The notes: generated by a model not told the origin, from the letters alone. DNA of 64,000 bases from Streptomyces sp. WMMB 322 (GCF_900090145.1 NZ_FMHI01000006.1:62001-126000), one strand, 5' to 3'; shown: positions 29,109 to 40,534, numbered from the stretch's first letter. Program-made: numbers and translations.

Positions 29109-30086
29109 ATGCGAACGGCAGCTGATCCAGCGGCCGTCCCCCGCGCCGGTCGTGCCACGGATGCTGCCGCACGCTCCCGGCCCGGCCGTCCCGCCCGGCG
29201 CCGCGGCCCCACTCAGCGCACGCGGCAGGCACGCGCCGGCTGGCTGTTCCTGGCACCCAGCCTGGTGGCGCTGGCCGTGTTCGTCGTCTGGCCGATGGTC
29301 CAGGCCGCGTACCTGTCGTTCACGGACTACAACCTGATGCAGGCGGCGCACTGGGTCGGACTGGCCAACTACCGGCGGCTGCTGGACGACCCGGAGGCGT
29401 GGAACGCCCTGGAGAACACCCTGTTGTACGCCGTCGTCAGCACACCCGTCGGCGTGGTGCTCGCGCTGGCTCTGGCCCTCTTCCTGAACCGGGCGATGGC
29501 GCTGCGCGGGTTCCTGCGCTCCGCCGTGTTCCTTCCGTTCGTCGTCTCCCTGGGCGTCGTCTCGATCGCCTGGGCGTTCCTCCTCGACCCCAACATCGGC
29601 CTGCTGAGCCACTGGTTGTCGGCGGTGGGGATCTCCACCGAGCAGGGCTGGCTGGAGGACCCCGGCTACGCGATGGCCGCCGTGATCGCCGTCGGGGTCT
29701 GGAAGAACCTGGGCTTCTACATGGTGATGTACCTGGCCGGCCTGCAGTCGATACCGCCCGAACTCCACGACGCGGCACGCGTGGACGGCACGAACGCCTG
29801 GCAGCGGCTGCGCAGCATCACCTGGCCGCTGCTGGCCAACCAGACCATGCTCATCACGATGATGGCCGCCATCGGCACCCTCCAGGCCTTCGACCAGATC
29901 TACGTGATGACGCACGGCGGACCGTTCTTCCAGACCGAGACGCTGGTCGTCTTCACCTACCGGATGGGCTTCGAGCGCAACGAGTTCGGTTACGCGGCAG
30001 CCATCTCCTGGGTGCTGCTGGTGCTGGTCTTCGTGCTGTCCATGCTTCAGTTCGGCTACTTCCGCAAGCGGGCGGTGACCCTGTGA
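29109..30086 (+). CDS. ABC sugar transporter permease (MalF-type)
   Basis: The 325-residue protein has an Arg-rich cytoplasmic N-terminus (about 38 residues) and six predicted transmembrane segments. The EAA loop ELHDAARVDGTNAWQRLRSI near residues 218-237 couples to the ATPase. ARAGWLFLAPSLVALAVF marks the first helix typical of MalF/UgpA permeases. GGAGGTAGAC precedes the ATG at 29109. It forms the channel together with the next gene product. No ATP-binding subunit is encoded here. In Streptomyces the shared ATPase MsiK usually serves such importers, which is known biology and not visible in this window. Confidence 0.93.
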   Translation: MRTAADPAAVPRAGRATDAAARSRPGRPARRRGPTQRTRQARAGWLFLAPSLVALAVFVVWPMVQAAYLSFTDYNLMQAAHWVGLANYRRLLDDPEAWNALENTLLYAVVSTPVGVVLALALALFLNRAMALRGFLRSAVFLPFVVSLGVVSIAWAFLLDPNIGLLSHWLSAVGISTEQGWLEDPGYAMAAVIAVGVWKNLGFYMVMYLAGLQSIPPELHDAARVDGTNAWQRLRSITWPLLANQTMLITMMAAIGTLQAFDQIYVMTHGGPFFQTETLVVFTYRMGFERNEFGYAAAISWVLLVLVFVLSMLQFGYFRKRAVTL

Positions 30087-31018
30087 CGACCACACCGCAC
30101 AACTCCCGGCGTCCGCGGGCCTCTTGGGCCCCGGGCCGCACGTCCCGGCGCGGGGCGCCCCGACCCGGCGCGACTCCCCCGGCCGCCCGCCGGGGTGTCG
30201 ACCTCGCGCTGGTCTGGCGGATCAGCACCGTCGTGGCGGCGGCGGTGATCGCGCTGGCGGTCCTGCTGCCGCTGATCTGGATGCTGCTGGCCTCCCTGCG
30301 GCCCGAGCAGGACATCGTCACCAGCCCGCCGACGCTGTGGCCGCGCTCCTTCACCCTGGAGCACTACCTCGACATCTGGCAGGAGCTGCCCTTCGCGACG
30401 CTGTACCGCAACACGGTCATCTTCGCCGTCACGGTCACCGTCGTCTCCCTGCTCTTCGACTCGATGGCCGCCTACGCACTGGCCAGGCTCCAGTTCAGCG
30501 GACGCGAGGCTGTCTTCGTGATCATCCTGATCATGCTGATGCTGCCGTTCCAGATCACCCTCGTCCCGCTGTACGACCTGCTGAACAACCTCGGCCTGGT
30601 CAACACCTTCACGGGAATAATCGTCCCGCGGGCGACCAACGCCTTCGGCATCTTCTTCCTCCGCCAGTTCTTCCTCTCCCTGCCCAGGGACCTGGAGGAG
30701 GCGGCGCGCGTCGACGGCGCCTCGGAGTGGCGCATCTACTGGCGCGTGGTGCTGCCGCTGGCCCGTCCGGCGCTGCTGACGCTGGGGCTGTTCCACTTCC
30801 AGTTCAACTGGAACGACCTGCTCTGGCCGCTGATCATGACCTCCGACACCAGCCGCGCCACGCTCCCCGCCGGGCTGTCGCTGTTCATGGGGCAGCACGT
30901 CACGCAGTACGGGCTGCTCATGGCCGGTGCCGTGCTCTCCCTGCTGCCGGTGATCGTGCTGTTCCTGCTGATCCAGCGCAGCTTCGTGCAGGGCATCGCG
31001 ACGACGGGCCTCAAGTGA
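30083..31018 (+). CDS. ABC sugar transporter permease (MalG-type)
   Basis: The 311-residue protein starts at GTG 30083, overlapping the stop codon of the previous permease by four bases (translational coupling). A Pro/Arg-rich N-terminus of about 45 residues precedes six transmembrane segments. The EAA motif is DLEEAARVDGASEWRIYWRV in the second half. RNTVIFAVTVTVVSLLFDSMAAYALAR and LFHFQFNWNDLLWPLI match MalG/UgpE permeases. It pairs with the upstream permease. Confidence 0.94.
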   Translation: MTTTPHNSRRPRASWAPGRTSRRGAPRPGATPPAARRGVDLALVWRISTVVAAAVIALAVLLPLIWMLLASLRPEQDIVTSPPTLWPRSFTLEHYLDIWQELPFATLYRNTVIFAVTVTVVSLLFDSMAAYALARLQFSGREAVFVIILIMLMLPFQITLVPLYDLLNNLGLVNTFTGIIVPRATNAFGIFFLRQFFLSLPRDLEEAARVDGASEWRIYWRVVLPLARPALLTLGLFHFQFNWNDLLWPLIMTSDTSRATLPAGLSLFMGQHVTQYGLLMAGAVLSLLPVIVLFLLIQRSFVQGIATTGLK

Positions 31019-31037
31019 GGCCCGGGAGGGAGGACTT

Positions 31038-32279
31038 GTGAACCGCTGGTTCGAGGACGGAAGGCTGCGCTTCGCAGTCGGCATCGAGGACACCTTCGTG
31101 CCGCAGGAGTCGGCGGGCCACCGCAAGCTCGACGAGTACGAACTCACCCAGCACTACGCGCAGTGGCGTGAGGACCTCGACCGCGCCGCCGACGCCGGCG
31201 CCGAGCTGATCCGCTGGGGCATCCCCTGGTACCTGGTGGAACCGGCGCCCGGCGACTTCCGCTGGGAGTGGCTCGACGAGGTCGTGGCGCACATGGACCG
31301 CCTGGGCCTGCGCTGCGTCGTCGACCTGATGCACTACGGGACGCCGCTGTGGCTGGACAACCAGTTCCTCAACTCGGAGTATCCGGAACGTGTCGCCGCA
31401 TACGCTGCGGCCGTCGCCGAGCGCTACCGCGGCAGCCTGACGGACTGGACGCCGCTGAACGAGCCCGTCATCAACGCCGTTTACTGCGGGGAGAAGGGCC
31501 TGTGGCCGCCGTGCCTTCGCGGCGACGACGGCTTCGTGAAGCTGATCGTCCAGCTCGCGCGCGGCATGGTGCTCACCCAGCGGCGGATCGCCGAGGTGCA
31601 ACCCGAAGCCGTCTTCGTCCACGTCGACGCGGGCTTCCGGTGGGTGGGTGAGACGACGCAAACGGCTCCCCTGGAACACCTTCTGGAGCGGCGCTTCGTC
31701 GGACTGGACCTCGTCCTGGGCCGCATCGACGACGGCCACCCGATGCACGGCTACCTCACCCGGCACGGCACGACCGACCAGGACCTGCGGTGGTTCCGGG
31801 ACAACGCCGTGACGCCCGACGTGATCGGCGTGAACTACTACCCCGCCTTCACCACCTCGCGCTTCGAACCCGCGACGGGCACCGAACATCCCGTCGAGGC
31901 CGGCACCGAGGGCCTGACCGACCTGCTGCACACCTACGCCGCCCGCTACGACCGGCCGCTGCTGGTCACCGAGACCAGCCGCGGCGGCCCCGCCTCGGAG
32001 CGCCTCGCGTGGCTGGAGGAGAGCGTGGCGCTCGTACACCGGCTGCGTGCGAGCGGCATGGACCTGATCGGCTACACGTGGTTCCCCTTCTTCGCCCTCG
32101 TCGACTGGCTCTATCGCGAGTCCGACGACCCGGCCGACCACTGGCTCGTCCAGATGGGCCTCTACGACCTGGAACGCGACGCGGGCAACACGCTGCGGCG
32201 CAGGCCCACCCCTGTGGTGGACCGCTTCAGGGAACTGGCGCGGGAGGTGCGGGCGGAGGCGGACGCAGGCGGCCGGTGA
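31038..32279 (+). CDS. Family 1 glycoside hydrolase (beta-glycosidase-like)
   Basis: The 413-residue protein has a GH1-type (beta/alpha)8 barrel. RWGIPWYLVEPAPGDFRWEWL (about residues 59-79) corresponds to the conserved first half. The acid/base motif is TPLNEP (E142), and the nucleophile is in LLVTETS (E312), replacing the usual TENG. The length is slightly below typical GH1 enzymes (about 440-480). There is no signal peptide, so it would cleave an imported oligosaccharide in the cytoplasm. The GTG at 31038 follows GGGAGGGAGGAC, 19 bases after the permease stop. The last gene of the uptake operon thus turns the cargo into monosaccharide. Confidence 0.85.
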   Translation: MNRWFEDGRLRFAVGIEDTFVPQESAGHRKLDEYELTQHYAQWREDLDRAADAGAELIRWGIPWYLVEPAPGDFRWEWLDEVVAHMDRLGLRCVVDLMHYGTPLWLDNQFLNSEYPERVAAYAAAVAERYRGSLTDWTPLNEPVINAVYCGEKGLWPPCLRGDDGFVKLIVQLARGMVLTQRRIAEVQPEAVFVHVDAGFRWVGETTQTAPLEHLLERRFVGLDLVLGRIDDGHPMHGYLTRHGTTDQDLRWFRDNAVTPDVIGVNYYPAFTTSRFEPATGTEHPVEAGTEGLTDLLHTYAARYDRPLLVTETSRGGPASERLAWLEESVALVHRLRASGMDLIGYTWFPFFALVDWLYRESDDPADHWLVQMGLYDLERDAGNTLRRRPTPVVDRFRELAREVRAEADAGGR

Positions 32280-32399
32280 CTGCCGGCGGCGACCGGCGTC
32301 GGCAACTGCCGTCGATGGCACGTGAGTTCACCTTGCCGCGCTCTCCAGCCCCGGGGGGCGGTTCAGCCCGCGCCCGTGCCCGCCCCCGTGAAAGTGCGG

Positions 32400-33548
32400 T
32401 CAGCCGAAGTCGCCGACCAGGGAGGTGGCGGTGCCGCGGGTGCACACGGTCGCCACGTCGACGAGGAGCCGGCCCTGCTCGGCGTCGGCGGTGAGCGAGG
32501 CCGTGTAGCCCTGGGCGCTGACGGAGTCCCCGGGGCCGGTGAAGACGGCGTGGCCCTCTGCAACGGCGTCCTCCGTGAAGCCGTTGCCGATCAGGTGGGC
32601 GCGGGCGGCGGCCAGCATCTCCCGCAGCGTCGCAGGCGCCAACTGGACCATCTCCCAGTGGTGGCGGACCGTGCAGCCGGAGGTGAGTCCCCTGGAACGG
32701 CACGGCGGGCAAGCCGCGGGAGTGAGGTCGTCGGACTCCTCTCGGACGGGGCCGCGCATTCCGACAGCGTCCAGGACGAGGCTGGAACGGTGACGGACGG
32801 CCTCGGCCAACTCCTGGGCGACCGTTACGGGTTCGGGCTGCGACACCTGCTCATGCGGCTCGGGATGGGCGGGTGTCCCCGCTGTTCGCTCCAGTTCCCG
32901 CTGTTCGGCCAGGTCCTCGTCGGTCGCCCAGTCCAAGGTCCCGAGGATGGCGTCGAACATCTCCGCGTACATGTCCCAGGCGCCCGCGGAGGGCGAGTTC
33001 AGTTCGAAGACCATGGTCTCGCCCTGCCCCGGCAGGGGCACGTACGTCTGGATGACGCCCTGACGGAGAGTCTGCGGCTGCCCGTCGGGAGACAGTTCGG
33101 GCGGGACGCTCACCTCCAGGCCACCGACACGGGTCACGGCGGGAGTGCTCTCCAGCGGCAGGGCGCCCGTGCGGACATCGTCCTGTCTGTAACGCCGCTT
33201 CAGCAGCGACTCCGTGGCCTCCGCCGCCTCCTCCACAGTTCCCCCGAGTGACGGGACGCGGTTGACCAGGACCGTGGCCATCGTCGGCTCGCCCTCGTGC
33301 TCCACGAAGCAGATGCCTGCGTACTCGGCCTCTGCCTCGATGAGCCGGGCAGTCTGCCGCAACATCATCTGCGCGAAGAAGTGCTGCTCGTCGGTGCTGC
33401 GGTCGGCCATCACCTTCCTCGCCAAGTCGACGATGCGGTCGGCCAGTTCGTCAGGCTCGGTGGCATCCACGGGAAGGGGGTGGAAGAACGCCGGCATCAG
33501 CCAGCCGACGTGCAGCTCCGTCCTGCTCCCCGTCGCAGGTTGCGTCAT
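32400..33548 (-). CDS. Hypothetical protein of type VII substrate cassette, two-domain
   Basis: The 382-residue protein was not assigned to a characterised family. The N-terminal part (about 1-230) is a soluble alpha/beta domain with ELHVGWLMPAFFHPLP, AGICFVEHEGEPTMATVLV and GQGETMVFELNSPSAGAWDMYAEMFDAILGTLDW. A short linker holds CPPCRSRGLTSGC (possible metal or disulfide cysteines). The last 90 residues form a second alpha/beta unit (MLAAARAHLIGNGFTEDAV). It has no signal peptide. The start codon overlaps the stop of the preceding gene by four bases. It is the last gene of a leftward four-gene unit with an ESX-type small protein and a WXG-containing substrate, so a chaperone or immunity role is possible but unproven. 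Confidence 0.75.
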   Translation of the reverse strand: MTQPATGSRTELHVGWLMPAFFHPLPVDATEPDELADRIVDLARKVMADRSTDEQHFFAQMMLRQTARLIEAEAEYAGICFVEHEGEPTMATVLVNRVPSLGGTVEEAAEATESLLKRRYRQDDVRTGALPLESTPAVTRVGGLEVSVPPELSPDGQPQTLRQGVIQTYVPLPGQGETMVFELNSPSAGAWDMYAEMFDAILGTLDWATDEDLAEQRELERTAGTPAHPEPHEQVSQPEPVTVAQELAEAVRHRSSLVLDAVGMRGPVREESDDLTPAACPPCRSRGLTSGCTVRHHWEMVQLAPATLREMLAAARAHLIGNGFTEDAVAEGHAVFTGPGDSVSAQGYTASLTADAEQGRLLVDVATVCTRGTATSLVGDFG

Positions 33549-34273
33549 TTCCTGAGCTCCGGCTCGGGGTAGTTCGCGTTGGGCGGGATCGGGTCTTCCT
33601 TGGTGAGGGTGTGCGGGAAGACATCGGTCAAGCCCGGCATGCTCTCGACGCTTTCCGTGTAGAGGGTCATCCAGCTGCCGTCGGCGAAGCCGTACTGCAC
33701 CTCTCGCATGCTCCCCCCCTTGCCGGAGATGTCCCGGGTCCACTCGAGTTGCTTGCGGTCGATGCGCCAGCCGATGTCCACCGCGTTGGCGAAGTGCTTC
33801 TTCCGGTACGTGTCAGGAATATGAAGCAGCATGGTGTCATCGGCCGTGACGCACAGGAGATTCATGACGCGGGTCTTGGAGCGCGGCAATGTCGCGACGA
33901 GAAGCTGTGCCGCCGTGCTGTTCGCGGTCCCGAAATACAAGCCGGCCTGCCGGGCCGCATCCGCCTGCGGCTTGTTGGAGGCTCGTGCCGACTCGGCACG
34001 CTCCTTGGCCGCGATCTTTTCGTCCGAGAACTGAATCTTGCGTACGGGCCAGTCGAAGGTGAGGGTCCGCACCGCAATCACGAAGAGCTTTCGCAGAGGA
34101 GCCCGCTTGACTCCCGGCCCGGACAACACCCAAGGCCGCTGCTTCCACGGAGTCTCGAGTGAGTCGTGCACCACGGCACGACTCACTCTGAAGAGCCCCG
34201 ACGGCTGCCTGCCGTCGGTGGCTTTGAGGGCGGCCGCGCGCAGCTTTTCCGGTCGGCTGTTGGCCTCTGCCAT
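33545..34273 (-). CDS. Hypothetical protein of type VII substrate cassette
   Basis: The 242-residue protein was not recognised. It is basic in its first half (SDEKIAAKERAESARASNKPQ is a charged helix near residue 85). Its second half is an alpha/beta domain with RVMNLLCVTADDTMLLHIPDTYRKK and DIGWRIDRKQLEWTRD, perhaps a PH-like or nucleic-acid-binding fold. There is no signal peptide or transmembrane helix. It overlaps the following gene by four bases and lies 75 bases after the WXG-containing substrate gene. DNA here is less GC-rich than the surroundings, suggesting acquired material. Confidence 0.75.
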   Translation of the reverse strand: MAEANSRPEKLRAAALKATDGRQPSGLFRVSRAVVHDSLETPWKQRPWVLSGPGVKRAPLRKLFVIAVRTLTFDWPVRKIQFSDEKIAAKERAESARASNKPQADAARQAGLYFGTANSTAAQLLVATLPRSKTRVMNLLCVTADDTMLLHIPDTYRKKHFANAVDIGWRIDRKQLEWTRDISGKGGSMREVQYGFADGSWMTLYTESVESMPGLTDVFPHTLTKEDPIPPNANYPEPELRK

Positions 34274-34348
34274 GGTGAGTGCCCCTCAGTGTGCTGAAGT
34301 CAGGTTGCAGTGGGAGATTTTGGCGCCCGGGCCGCAGGCGACCTCTCC

Positions 34349-35497
34349 TCAGTTCTTGGCGGCATTCAGCGAACCGTAGCCGAAGGACCCTGACTTGACG
34401 CCGAGCTGGGTGTACTGGTTCATCTTGATGACCTGCTCCTTGCTCAGGGTCTTTCCGAAGCTCTGCGCGATCTTCTGCCCGGCGGGCTGGAACAGATGCT
34501 TCTGCGTCAGTGGCGTGTGCAAGCCGCTCTTGACGGAATTGGCGGCAGTCGAGAGCTTCGACCCCTTGGCGGCCGTCGCCAACGCCACGGCACCCTTCCC
34601 CGCGGGAATCACCGACAGCGCATCCAGCCCCATCTTCGCCCAGCCGCCCTTCTGCCCGCGCATGCCCTGAACGGCGTGGCCGGCCATCGCACCGAGGGCG
34701 AAAGCACCGGCGGCGACGCCCAGGACGGCGCCCACGGCAGAGCCGACTCCGGGAATGATCTGGCAGGCGAGGGCCGCCGCTCCGAGGCCCGACGAAATCG
34801 TGGAGAGCAGGTCGGCGTTCTCGGCGAGCCAGTCGCCGGCGTCGCGGGCGACCTCCTTGAGGCCGTCACTGATCCGCTCCCACAGCCCGAAGTCCGGCGG
34901 ATGGTTCTCGGACGCCTTGATGATGGCAGCCTCGGCCTCCTGCGCCCGGTCGTTCCACCGGCCGTAGATCTCCTCGGCCTCACGGATCAGCTTCTCCAGC
35001 TTGTCCTGCGCCTGATCCACCTCGGCCCGCTGACCGGCCAGCTTCTTGTTGAGCCGGTCGGCCTCGTCCGCGGGCATGGGGCCGAGCGCCCTGAGGCGGT
35101 CGTTCTCGGTGTTGTACGCATGTGTGAGCCGGTCGGCCTCGCGCCGGGCCGTAACAGCCTCTGACTCCAGGTTCTGCGCCGACCGCTGGAATGCGGAGAG
35201 CTGTCCGTGCCAGGAGCGCAGCGCCTTTGCGCAGTCCCCCATGGAATCGGTGCCCTGTTTCAGGTACTTGGGCAGTTCGCCGAGCTTCTTCGAGAAGCGC
35301 TCGGCCGCCTCGCCCTCCCAGGAGCCGCCCTTCTTCCCGATGGATGTCAGCAGTTCATCGAGTTCGCCCAGTTCGGTACTGACGGCCTTCACGTCCGCGG
35401 CCAGGTCGTCGATGGCTTCCAGGTTGCCCTTGGCGGGGTTGAATCCCAGACCGGGCCAGGCGTCGTCGCCCAGGATGAAGATGCTGCGATAGGACAT
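34349..35497 (-). CDS. Putative type VII secretion substrate with WXG motif
   Basis: The 382-residue protein begins with the T7SS-signal-like layout: MSYRSIFILGDDAWPGLGFN, helical hairpins and a WEG motif at residues 60-62 in GSWEGEAAERFSKK. A long helical segment (about 95-200) follows, then a Gly/Ala-rich hydrophobic stretch (about 235-285, IIPGVGSAVGAVLGVAAGAF), which could insert into membranes. The C-terminus (about 300-382, QKIAQSFGKTLSKEQVIKMN) is not a known toxin domain. GAGGGGGAA precedes the ATG at 35497. It is probably secreted through a type VII system encoded elsewhere; the activity is unknown. Confidence 0.75.
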   Translation of the reverse strand: MSYRSIFILGDDAWPGLGFNPAKGNLEAIDDLAADVKAVSTELGELDELLTSIGKKGGSWEGEAAERFSKKLGELPKYLKQGTDSMGDCAKALRSWHGQLSAFQRSAQNLESEAVTARREADRLTHAYNTENDRLRALGPMPADEADRLNKKLAGQRAEVDQAQDKLEKLIREAEEIYGRWNDRAQEAEAAIIKASENHPPDFGLWERISDGLKEVARDAGDWLAENADLLSTISSGLGAAALACQIIPGVGSAVGAVLGVAAGAFALGAMAGHAVQGMRGQKGGWAKMGLDALSVIPAGKGAVALATAAKGSKLSTAANSVKSGLHTPLTQKHLFQPAGQKIAQSFGKTLSKEQVIKMNQYTQLGVKSGSFGYGSLNAAKN

Positions 35498-35526
35498 GCG
35501 GCGTTCCCCCTCGTGCTTACGCCTTG

Positions 35527-35817
35527 TTACTTCGCGCCGAAGCCCTCGGCGGTGGACTTCTCGCCTGCCTTGTACGCGTCGATGGTGGTCCGCAGGCGGT
35601 CCTTGATGTCCTTGGCCGCGTCCTCGATGCGCTTGATTCCGTCGTCCCACTCCGACTGGAAGGTGTCGCAGGCGTTGTCCAGCCCGTTCGTTCCAAGCGT
35701 CTTCGGGCCGACGTTCTTGAGGCGCTTCCGGGCCTGCTGCATGCGTTCGTCGCACTCTTCGAGTTTGTGCAGTGCGCGTTCGGTCGCGGTGATGTCTATC
35801 TGAAAGCCCGTGCTCAT
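35527..35817 (-). CDS. ESX/WXG100-like small helical protein
   Basis: The 96-residue protein has the size and helix-turn-helix hairpin pattern of ESAT-6/WXG100 proteins. A W57-D-D-G60 turn stands in place of the canonical W-x-G, flanked by two amphipathic helices (ATERALHKLEECDERMQQARKR split before it, GIKRIEDAAKDIKDRLRTT after it). It lacks a signal peptide, as type VII substrates do. It is the first gene of the leftward cassette, 29 bases ahead of the larger WXG protein. It is likely the small secretion partner of that protein. Confidence 0.75.
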   Translation of the reverse strand: MSTGFQIDITATERALHKLEECDERMQQARKRLKNVGPKTLGTNGLDNACDTFQSEWDDGIKRIEDAAKDIKDRLRTTIDAYKAGEKSTAEGFGAK

Positions 35818-35961
35818 GCCTCTCCCCGTTCTACCGGCTGCGAGCCCACTACACCTTTGACGACGTTGCGCGTCAACTCGCCCTCAATAGCGCAGGGTTG
35901 AGGATCCTGTGACGGTCCTCCCGAGCCCTGGCCCGCGTTGCCCGGCCGGCCGAATGAACAC

Positions 35962-36008
35962 GTACCGCCCGCCGGCCGCCTCATCACCAGGCGGCCGGCG
36001 GGCGGTAC
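35962..36008 (-). terminator. Terminator hairpin, 20-bp perfect stem
   Basis: Arms 35962-35981 and 35989-36008 (starting GTACCGCCCGCC) pair without mismatch around loop CATCACC. The hairpin lies seven bases after the stop of the leftward GH13 gene. It may also insulate the type VII cassette. Confidence 0.85.
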
Positions 36009-36015
36009 CCAGCCG

Positions 36016-38361
<2,346 letters not shown>

Positions 38362-38392
38362 GGGACTCAACTCCTCGATGTGGGGGGTGAAT

Positions 38393-38421
38393 GGCCCCGG
38401 GCCGCATGCAGGCCCGGGGCC
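38393..38421 (-). terminator. Terminator hairpin after alpha-amylase gene
   Basis: GGCCCCGGGCC-type arms of 11 bp (38393-38403 and 38411-38421) pair perfectly around GCATGCA, between the amylase stop and the debranching enzyme start. Confidence 0.8.
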
Positions 38422-38434
38422 TTGGGGGTGGTGG

Positions 38435-40534
38435 CTACTTCAAGTACGGGCCTGACGGGCCGACCTTGCCGGGTGCAGGGTTCCCCGGGAGGTCGAGCAC
38501 GTAGGCGCGCAGATTGCCCTTGCCGGGTGCTTCGACGGAGAGCTTGCCGTCGGTGACGTTCCTGGTGTCGCCCGTGACGGCGTCCTTGTACGTGCCGTCG
38601 GGGATGCCGTTGAAGGCGGCTGCGCCGGAGACCGTCACGAGCACGAAGCTGTCGGTGTCGCCTGAGGTGTAGCGGCGCTTGTACGCCATCGAGCCGTCGA
38701 TGCCGCTCGTGGAGTACTGGCCCGTCTGCAGGGCGGGAACGGCGCGCCGGATCCGGTTGAGCTGCTGCAGGTGCTTGACGAGCGGCTTGTCGAGGGTCTT
38801 TGCGACCTCGCCCGTCGCGCTGTCGGCCCTGCCGAACTCCGAGGCCTCGACGCTGCCTTCGAGGTGCTCGCCGAAGTAGGCGCGGCCGGTGGTGGCGAGC
38901 GGGCACGTGGGACCGCAGTCGATCTTCTTGCCGGCCTGGAACTCGATCTCCGATCCGTAGTAGAGGGTGGGGATGCCGCGGAAGGTCCACATCAGCGACA
39001 TGTTCTCGGCCCAGGCGTCGGTGCCGCCGTCGTAGCGCGTGGAGGACTTTCCCGGCCCGTAGTCGTGCGAGTCGACGTAGACGGTGTTGTACGTGGCGTC
39101 GTTGTAACTGTCGTCGGAGTCCTTGCCGTTGCCGAAGGCGTTGGCCGCGTCGCCGAAGTTCATGTGCATCCGCATGTCGATGACGTTCATGCCGGAGAAC
39201 TTCGAGTGGTCGGGGGCGTGGTACTTGTTCCCGTCGAGGAAGGCGTTGGTGGACGTCGGCTGGTTCTCCGGGCCCTGCTTCTGCTCGTACTCGTACATCT
39301 CGAGCGAGGCCTTGGCGTCGTCGTCGCTGTACTCCTTGCGTTCCTTCCAGGTGAAGAACTGGGTGGAGTGGTTGACCGAGCCGCGGTTCCACTTGTCGTT
39401 GACGAACGCGGCCACCTCGCCGAAGACGTAGAAGTCCTGCGCCTTCTCCTTGCCGTACTTCTCCACGAGGCGGTCGTGGAGGGCCGGCAGGAAGCGGCGG
39501 TTCCAGGTGGTGCGGGGGATGTGGACGGCCGTGTCGATGCGGAAGCCGTCGACGCCCATGTCGATGTATTTGCTGTAGGCGTCGGTCAGGTACTTCTGCA
39601 CGCTCTTCTGCTCGGTGTCGAAGTCGGCGAGGTCCTCGTGCAGCCAGCAGCTGCGCGAGTCCTCGCCCTCCCAGTTGCCGAGCCAGCACTGGTGGTACTT
39701 CGAGGCGGGGAAGAGGCCCGAAGTGGGGCTGGGCCACTGGCAGTTGTAGAGCTTGTAGCCCTCGGGGCTGCTCTCACCGGTGGGTTTGCCCCAGTCCTTG
39801 CAGGTGTTGCCTTCGGGCTCCTCCTCGGACCAGAGGTCACCGTTGTAGGTCTTGCCCTTTTCGTTCTCCTCCAGGGGGTTGTACTCCTTGCCCTCCGTCT
39901 TCTTGTCGTAGTACCAGCTCCACTCCTTGTCGCGCTTCCCGAAGAAGGTGGGGGTGCTCAGGCCCTTCGCGCCCCAGCGGGAGCTGTGGTTGTAGACCAC
40001 GTCCTGGTAGATCTTGATGCCCTTGGCGTGGGCGCTGTCGATGAGTTGCTGGTAGGAGACGCCCTCCGACTCCAGCCGCGGGTCGATCCGGTAGAAGTCC
40101 CAGCCGTGGTAGCCGTGGTAGTCGTAGTCGGACCGGTTCAGGACGACCGGCGTGATCCAGATCGCCGAGAAGCCCAGCGCCTTGATGTAGTCGAGCTTGT
40201 CGGCCAGGCCCTTGAAGTCGCCCCTGAACATGGGGTCCTTGTGGGCCGCGTTGCCCGACTTCTCATGCTGGCTGCCTCCCCTGTTGTTGGACGCATCGCC
40301 GTCGTTGAAGCGGGCGGTCATCGCGAAGTAGACCGAGTCCTTGCGCGGGTCGCCGCCCAGCATCGTCGCCGGTGCGGCCGCGGCTGCGCGGCCGTCTGCC
40401 GGGGCGGGGGCCGGCCGCGGTCCGGCGAGCCCGGTCGCCGGAAGCAGCGAGACGACGAGGCCGGCGAGGATGAGAGCGAGGAGTGCCTGGATACGGGCCC
40501 GCGGCCCGTGCGGTGGGGGGATGCGCATGCGCAC
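38435..40534 (-). CDS. Secreted GH13 alpha-amylase
   Basis: The 699-residue precursor has a signal peptide (IQALLALILAGLVVSLLPATGLAG) and a complete GH13 catalytic domain. Region I is QDVVYNHSS, region II GVDGFRIDTAV (nucleophile Asp), region III FYVFGEVAAF (acid/base Glu) and region IV YVDSHDYGP. A C-terminal beta domain (about 610-699) closes it. The large B-domain region contains six or more Cys-bearing loops (CKDWGK, CQWP, CWLGN, CWLHED). It makes maltooligosaccharides outside the cell. AAGGAG lies five bases before the GTG at 40534; the ATG at 40528 is an alternative. Together with the debranching enzyme it forms a starch-degrading pair. Confidence 0.92.
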   Translation of the reverse strand: MRMRIPPPHGPRARIQALLALILAGLVVSLLPATGLAGPRPAPAPADGRAAAAAPATMLGGDPRKDSVYFAMTARFNDGDASNNRGGSQHEKSGNAAHKDPMFRGDFKGLADKLDYIKALGFSAIWITPVVLNRSDYDYHGYHGWDFYRIDPRLESEGVSYQQLIDSAHAKGIKIYQDVVYNHSSRWGAKGLSTPTFFGKRDKEWSWYYDKKTEGKEYNPLEENEKGKTYNGDLWSEEEPEGNTCKDWGKPTGESSPEGYKLYNCQWPSPTSGLFPASKYHQCWLGNWEGEDSRSCWLHEDLADFDTEQKSVQKYLTDAYSKYIDMGVDGFRIDTAVHIPRTTWNRRFLPALHDRLVEKYGKEKAQDFYVFGEVAAFVNDKWNRGSVNHSTQFFTWKERKEYSDDDAKASLEMYEYEQKQGPENQPTSTNAFLDGNKYHAPDHSKFSGMNVIDMRMHMNFGDAANAFGNGKDSDDSYNDATYNTVYVDSHDYGPGKSSTRYDGGTDAWAENMSLMWTFRGIPTLYYGSEIEFQAGKKIDCGPTCPLATTGRAYFGEHLEGSVEASEFGRADSATGEVAKTLDKPLVKHLQQLNRIRRAVPALQTGQYSTSGIDGSMAYKRRYTSGDTDSFVLVTVSGAAAFNGIPDGTYKDAVTGDTRNVTDGKLSVEAPGKGNLRAYVLDLPGNPAPGKVGPSGPYLK

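Noticed and set aside
27362..29212. Upstream extension of the SPFH frame to 969 residues
   Set aside because: The extension is antisense to the binding-protein gene and non-homologous; the ATG at 27361 has a good ribosome site and the slipin anchor starts right after it.
32400..35817. Complete type VII secretion locus
   Set aside because: No EccB, EccC, EccD, EccE or mycosin gene is present; only substrate-like and unknown genes were found.
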